Below are positions 6,122 to 8,452 of a stretch of 8,452 bases of DNA, one piece after another. The notes beneath the pieces are model-generated. The model was given only the letters and a program-made list of their open reading frames with translations, ran no database searches and was not told the origin of the DNA. Origin of the DNA: an uncultured Erysipelotrichaceae bacterium (GTDB taxonomy: Bacteria > Bacillota_I > Bacilli_A > RFN20 > CAG-826); NCBI GenBank assembly GCA_902801805.1, contig CADCJP010000022.1, positions 1-8,452 on the forward strand, read 5' to 3'. The first letter of the stretch is position 1. Each line of letters opens with the position of its first letter. A program made the position numbers and the translations under genes.

Positions 6122-7163
6122 ACTACTTTGTATCCTATCCATAGTCCTCATAACTTCTTGCTCATCATCCCAAAAATCCAAAGAAGCAGCTAAATCAGCA
6201 TCATCCTCCATCGTAACATCCCCATATTCTTATCGTTCCATTAAAAGTGATGCTGATTATTTCTCCTCTGACATTTACGGTCCGTTTTATGTCGGAGATC
6301 CTGATTTTGAAGCCAAGTTTACGTATCGCGCAAATATTGAGAATCAACAAATCGTTGAAAACTTTCTCCTCTGTGACACCTCTGGTAATCCTTATGCATC
6401 CACCAATCACGCTCCTATTTACTACTCAAACCACGCTTTAATAGAGACAAGTTTTACAGTCCCAATATATCGCTATTTAACTGAAAATGGAGTTATCCTC
6501 AAATTCCGTATTTTAAGTCATCCGTCTAGAGAAGTTTTAAAAGAATATAAAATAACTATTTATCCATGTGTTCAAGCGGGTTGGACGTATGAAGAATATA
6601 TGAGTGGATTATATATCACTCGTAACATCGGCTTTTACGCTAATGGGAAAGGCTTTAAAGGAGTAACTGAAGCTTATTATTTCCATCATATTGGGGAATA
6701 TATCGATAACGATTACTATTACCGTTTAGATTTAGAAAAGAATTACATGAATTATGATTCTCTTTTTGAATTAACTTATGATGCGATTAATCTCAAATTC
6801 CCTGATCAAGATAATCTCTTTCCTGATATTAAACATGACTCAAAAAAGAATATCGTTCTCCCTTTAAGAGCCACTGTTGATGAAGAAGCAACAGCCAGGT
6901 TTTCCATTAAAAACGCGCTATATGTCAATAAGTCTACGCTCCAAATGTCAGATTCTTATCAAAAAGGCTATAGCAAGACCTATGATTTATATTTACCCGT
7001 TAATCAAAGGGATAAGCTAAATAACAAACAGATGTATATCGAATTTGTTAACTATGGAAAAAGCAAAGTAAATATGACTTTTCCTATGGAGTTTATTTGT
7101 GGAGATCCACTTTTTGGAACAAGCGCTGATTCCCATTATTATGTGATTGGAGGGGTGAAATAA
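6114..7163 (+). CDS. Secreted lipoprotein of unknown family
   Basis: A 349-aa protein whose function I do not recognise. The N-terminus is a lipoprotein signal: MRKLLCILSIVLITSC, with a lipobox ending I-T-S-C at Cys16, followed by a Ser/Lys-rich tether (SSSQKSKEAAKSASSS). The mature part (about residues 36-349) is rich in Tyr, Asn and Asp with alternating hydrophobic residues, suggesting a beta-rich extracellular domain. Three further Cys residues are scattered in it. The start at 6114 is chosen over an in-frame ATG at 6027 because it gives the lipoprotein signal and has GGAGG (6100-6104) 9 nt upstream. It overlaps the preceding gene by 8 bp, and its TAA shares one base with the next ATG, so it belongs to the same translational unit. 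Its place before a CpaF-type ATPase suggests a surface component of the same machine (inference). Confidence 0.8.
   Translation: MRKLLCILSIVLITSCSSSQKSKEAAKSASSSIVTSPYSYRSIKSDADYFSSDIYGPFYVGDPDFEAKFTYRANIENQQIVENFLLCDTSGNPYASTNHAPIYYSNHALIETSFTVPIYRYLTENGVILKFRILSHPSREVLKEYKITIYPCVQAGWTYEEYMSGLYITRNIGFYANGKGFKGVTEAYYFHHIGEYIDNDYYYRLDLEKNYMNYDSLFELTYDAINLKFPDQDNLFPDIKHDSKKNIVLPLRATVDEEATARFSIKNALYVNKSTLQMSDSYQKGYSKTYDLYLPVNQRDKLNNKQMYIEFVNYGKSKVNMTFPMEFICGDPLFGTSADSHYYVIGGVK
7149..7153 (+). promoter_or_regulatory. Ribosome binding site deciding the start at 7163
   Basis: GGAGG lies 9 nt before the ATG that overlaps the previous stop in a TAATG arrangement. It supports the 7163 start and coupled translation of the lipoprotein and the next gene. 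Confidence 0.7.
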
Positions 7164-7567
7164 TGGTGGTGATTTTTATCGCTTTATTCATCATTGTTTG
7201 CTCTTTCAATTTCTTTATGATGGCGTATCAAATGAATGGGATAAATCGCCTATTTTATAGTGTCCCAATTGCCCTTATCGAAAGCTCGATTGACCAATAT
7301 GATTTATCATTAGAAAACGCCCCTCATTTTATTAAAGAAACACTAGAAAATAAATTAACCTCATATTTTGAATTTTCATTAAAGAATTATGTCGATAATT
7401 TTACTCTCAATTTTTATTACTATAATCCAAGCGATTATTCTTTCTGCACATCTGATAATTGCAGTGCTTTTGAAGCCACATTAAAAACAGATTTGATTCT
7501 TAATTACCACTATGAGAAAACGCTGTTTTACGAGATAAGGAGTAGCTCATGGATGTCAAAAAACTAA
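7163..7567 (+). CDS. Small single-pass membrane/secreted protein, pilin- or TadE-like in layout
   Basis: A 134-aa protein of no family I can name. The first 24 residues are one hydrophobic segment (VVIFIALFIIVCSFNFFMMAY) with no positively charged leader. A helical stretch follows (about 33-76: SSIDQYDLSLENAPHFIKETLENKL), then a beta-rich C-terminal part with a C-X4-C pair (Cys95, Cys100) that could form a disulfide outside the cell. An N-terminal membrane helix with a short, mixed C-terminal domain is the layout of minor pilins and TadE/TadF-like proteins. The prepilin cleavage motif (G followed by hydrophobic residues and E at +5) is not visible, so pilin status is only suggested by layout and context. 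It starts on the last base of the lipoprotein stop codon and overlaps the ATPase gene by 19 bp. Confidence 0.7.
   Translation: MVVIFIALFIIVCSFNFFMMAYQMNGINRLFYSVPIALIESSIDQYDLSLENAPHFIKETLENKLTSYFEFSLKNYVDNFTLNFYYYNPSDYSFCTSDNCSAFEATLKTDLILNYHYEKTLFYEIRSSSWMSKN
7536..7542 (+). promoter_or_regulatory. Ribosome binding site of the CpaF-like ATPase gene
   Basis: TAAGGAG lies 6 nt before the ATG at 7549, inside the end of the preceding gene. This decides the ATPase start; the ATG at 7553 is in another frame. Confidence 0.75.
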
Positions 7568-8452
7568 TTGAATACATAGAGTCTTCTTTTCTTAGAGAAC
7601 TTGTCCTTTTAGAAAGCGTGACTGATATCTCCTATAACGGTGAATCTATTTATTACATTGATAATCGTTTTGGAAGATTAAAATGGTCCATAGAAGTGGA
7701 GCCTCAACTAGTTAAAGACTTTATTAGACAAATTGCTAATCTCTCTGAAAAGCAGTTCTCTTTTCAAAGCCCTGAACTAGATGTTTCCTTTGGAAAGTAT
7801 CGTTTAAGCGCTCTTCATCAAAGTGTCTGCCGTAAGAACAACGTTGAGTGTGTTTGTTTTTCTATTCGTATTTCTTCTAGCAAGGTACACATCGAAGAGA
7901 ACGAACGATTTTTTCCCAAGGAAGTCATAGATCTTTTGGACGTTTTAATTAATTCAAATGTCTCAATAGTGATTGGAGGATTGACGGGTTCTGGTAAGAC
8001 AGAACTACAAAAATATCTCTTAACGAAGATGCCAGAAAACACTAGGACGATTGTCATAGACAATATTCTTGAATTAGACCAATTAAAAATCGATAGAAAT
8101 CTCGACTTAAATATTTGGCAAGTTGACGATAACCGCTCCAAGACTTCTATTCAAAGTCTAGTGAGAACGGCGTTAAGAAGTAATCCAGACTGGTTAATCG
8201 TCGCAGAATCACGTGGTAAAGAAATGCTCGAAGTATTAAATTCCTCATTAACTGGTCATCCCATCATTACCACAATTCACGCTCTTGATATTGAGAGCAT
8301 GCCATACCGCATGGTGAGAATGGTGATGATGAATGAACAAAAAATGGATTTTAACGATGTTTATCAAGATATAGCGTATCATCTACGTTTCTATATTTAT
8401 ATGAAGAGAAAGTACCTCAATAATGGTGCAGTTTTAAGATACATTTCATCCA
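7549..8452 (+). CDS. CpaF/TadA-type secretion ATPase (T2SS/T4P/T4SS family), 3' end beyond the window
   Basis: Hexameric AAA-like ATPase that powers pilus assembly or secretion at the inner face of the membrane. The visible 301 residues start directly with the CpaF-type N-terminal domain: VTDISYNGESIYYIDNRFGRL matches the 'vteImVNGp..vyvE..Grl' pattern, and IRQIANLSEKQFSFQSPELD matches 'i.rIa...gr.l....P.lda'. Walker A is GGLTGSGKT (143-151, K150), the Asp-box region is IDNILEL (170-176), Walker B is DWLIVAESRG (214-223, with E220 as probable catalytic residue), and the His box is TTIHALD around H244. The order and spacing fit CpaF better than PilB/GspE, since no CxxC zinc motif is seen. The start is short compared with CpaF proteins that carry an extra N-terminal segment. 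Usual downstream partners (TadB, TadC, Flp pilin) would lie off-window. Confidence 0.9.
   Translation, partial: MDVKKLIEYIESSFLRELVLLESVTDISYNGESIYYIDNRFGRLKWSIEVEPQLVKDFIRQIANLSEKQFSFQSPELDVSFGKYRLSALHQSVCRKNNVECVCFSIRISSSKVHIEENERFFPKEVIDLLDVLINSNVSIVIGGLTGSGKTELQKYLLTKMPENTRTIVIDNILELDQLKIDRNLDLNIWQVDDNRSKTSIQSLVRTALRSNPDWLIVAESRGKEMLEVLNSSLTGHPIITTIHALDIESMPYRMVRMVMMNEQKMDFNDVYQDIAYHLRFYIYMKRKYLNNGAVLRYISS

Noticed and set aside
7818..8141. Minus-strand 107-codon open frame within the ATPase gene
   Set aside because: It lies opposite the Walker A region of a clear ATPase gene, and its translation shows no domain. It is a shadow frame.
7549..8452. ComGA/PilB-type competence ATPase as identity of the last gene
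   Set aside because: The N-terminal VNG/GRL and IRQIA/PELD patterns and the position of Walker A near residue 143 fit CpaF/TadA better. No CxxC zinc motif is seen, and the preceding genes do not look like a comG operon.
1..8452. tRNA, rRNA, CRISPR array, insertion sequence or phage attachment site
   Set aside because: No direct-repeat array, transposase-like frame, tRNA cloverleaf or terminal inverted repeats were seen on reading both strands; nearly all of the window is explained by genes.

Overview
The window is AT-rich bacterial DNA, about one-third GC by eye. Genes are tightly packed, many with AGGAGG-type ribosome binding sites. Codon use leans to TTA, AGA, GAA and AAA. About 15 tryptophan codons in the real genes are all TGG, and no real gene has an in-frame TGA, so the standard bacterial code fits. 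None of the eight visible stops is TGA (five TAA, three TAG). This, with the gene families present, suggests a low-GC Bacillota, perhaps one of the deep Bacilli lineages near Erysipelotrichia or Mollicutes. The lineage is an inference; there is no rRNA or other strong marker gene here.

Layout: (1) Bases 1-1448 hold the 3' part of a gene for a multi-pass membrane protein with a long acidic and proline-rich tail and a conserved-looking C-terminal domain. It ends at a clear intrinsic terminator (1470-1496). (2) A promoter near 1503-1531 starts a three-gene plus-strand operon (1571-5108): two tandem CNNM/CorC-type membrane proteins, the first lacking the C-terminal CorC_HlyC domain, then the ribosome-associated GTPase HflX. 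(3) A guanylate-kinase-family gene lies on the minus strand (5098-5640); its 3' end overlaps that of hflX by 11 bp. (4) A 157-bp divergent intergenic region carries two inverted repeats, one of which includes the Shine-Dalgarno sequence of the next gene. (5) A plus-strand operon with overlapping genes (5798 to the window end) encodes a 107-aa protein with a sigma-region-4/ArpU-like helix-turn-helix, a 349-aa lipoprotein of unknown family, a 134-aa single-pass secreted protein, and a CpaF/TadA-type secretion ATPase cut by the right edge.

The last operon is the most interesting part. A CpaF-type ATPase behind a lipoprotein and a single-pass, pilin-like small protein suggests the start of a Tad-like pilus or secretion locus. 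The first gene looks like a dedicated DNA-binding regulator, and the hairpin at its ribosome binding site suggests translational control of the operon. The membrane platform proteins (TadB/TadC) and the major pilin, if present, would lie to the right of the window.
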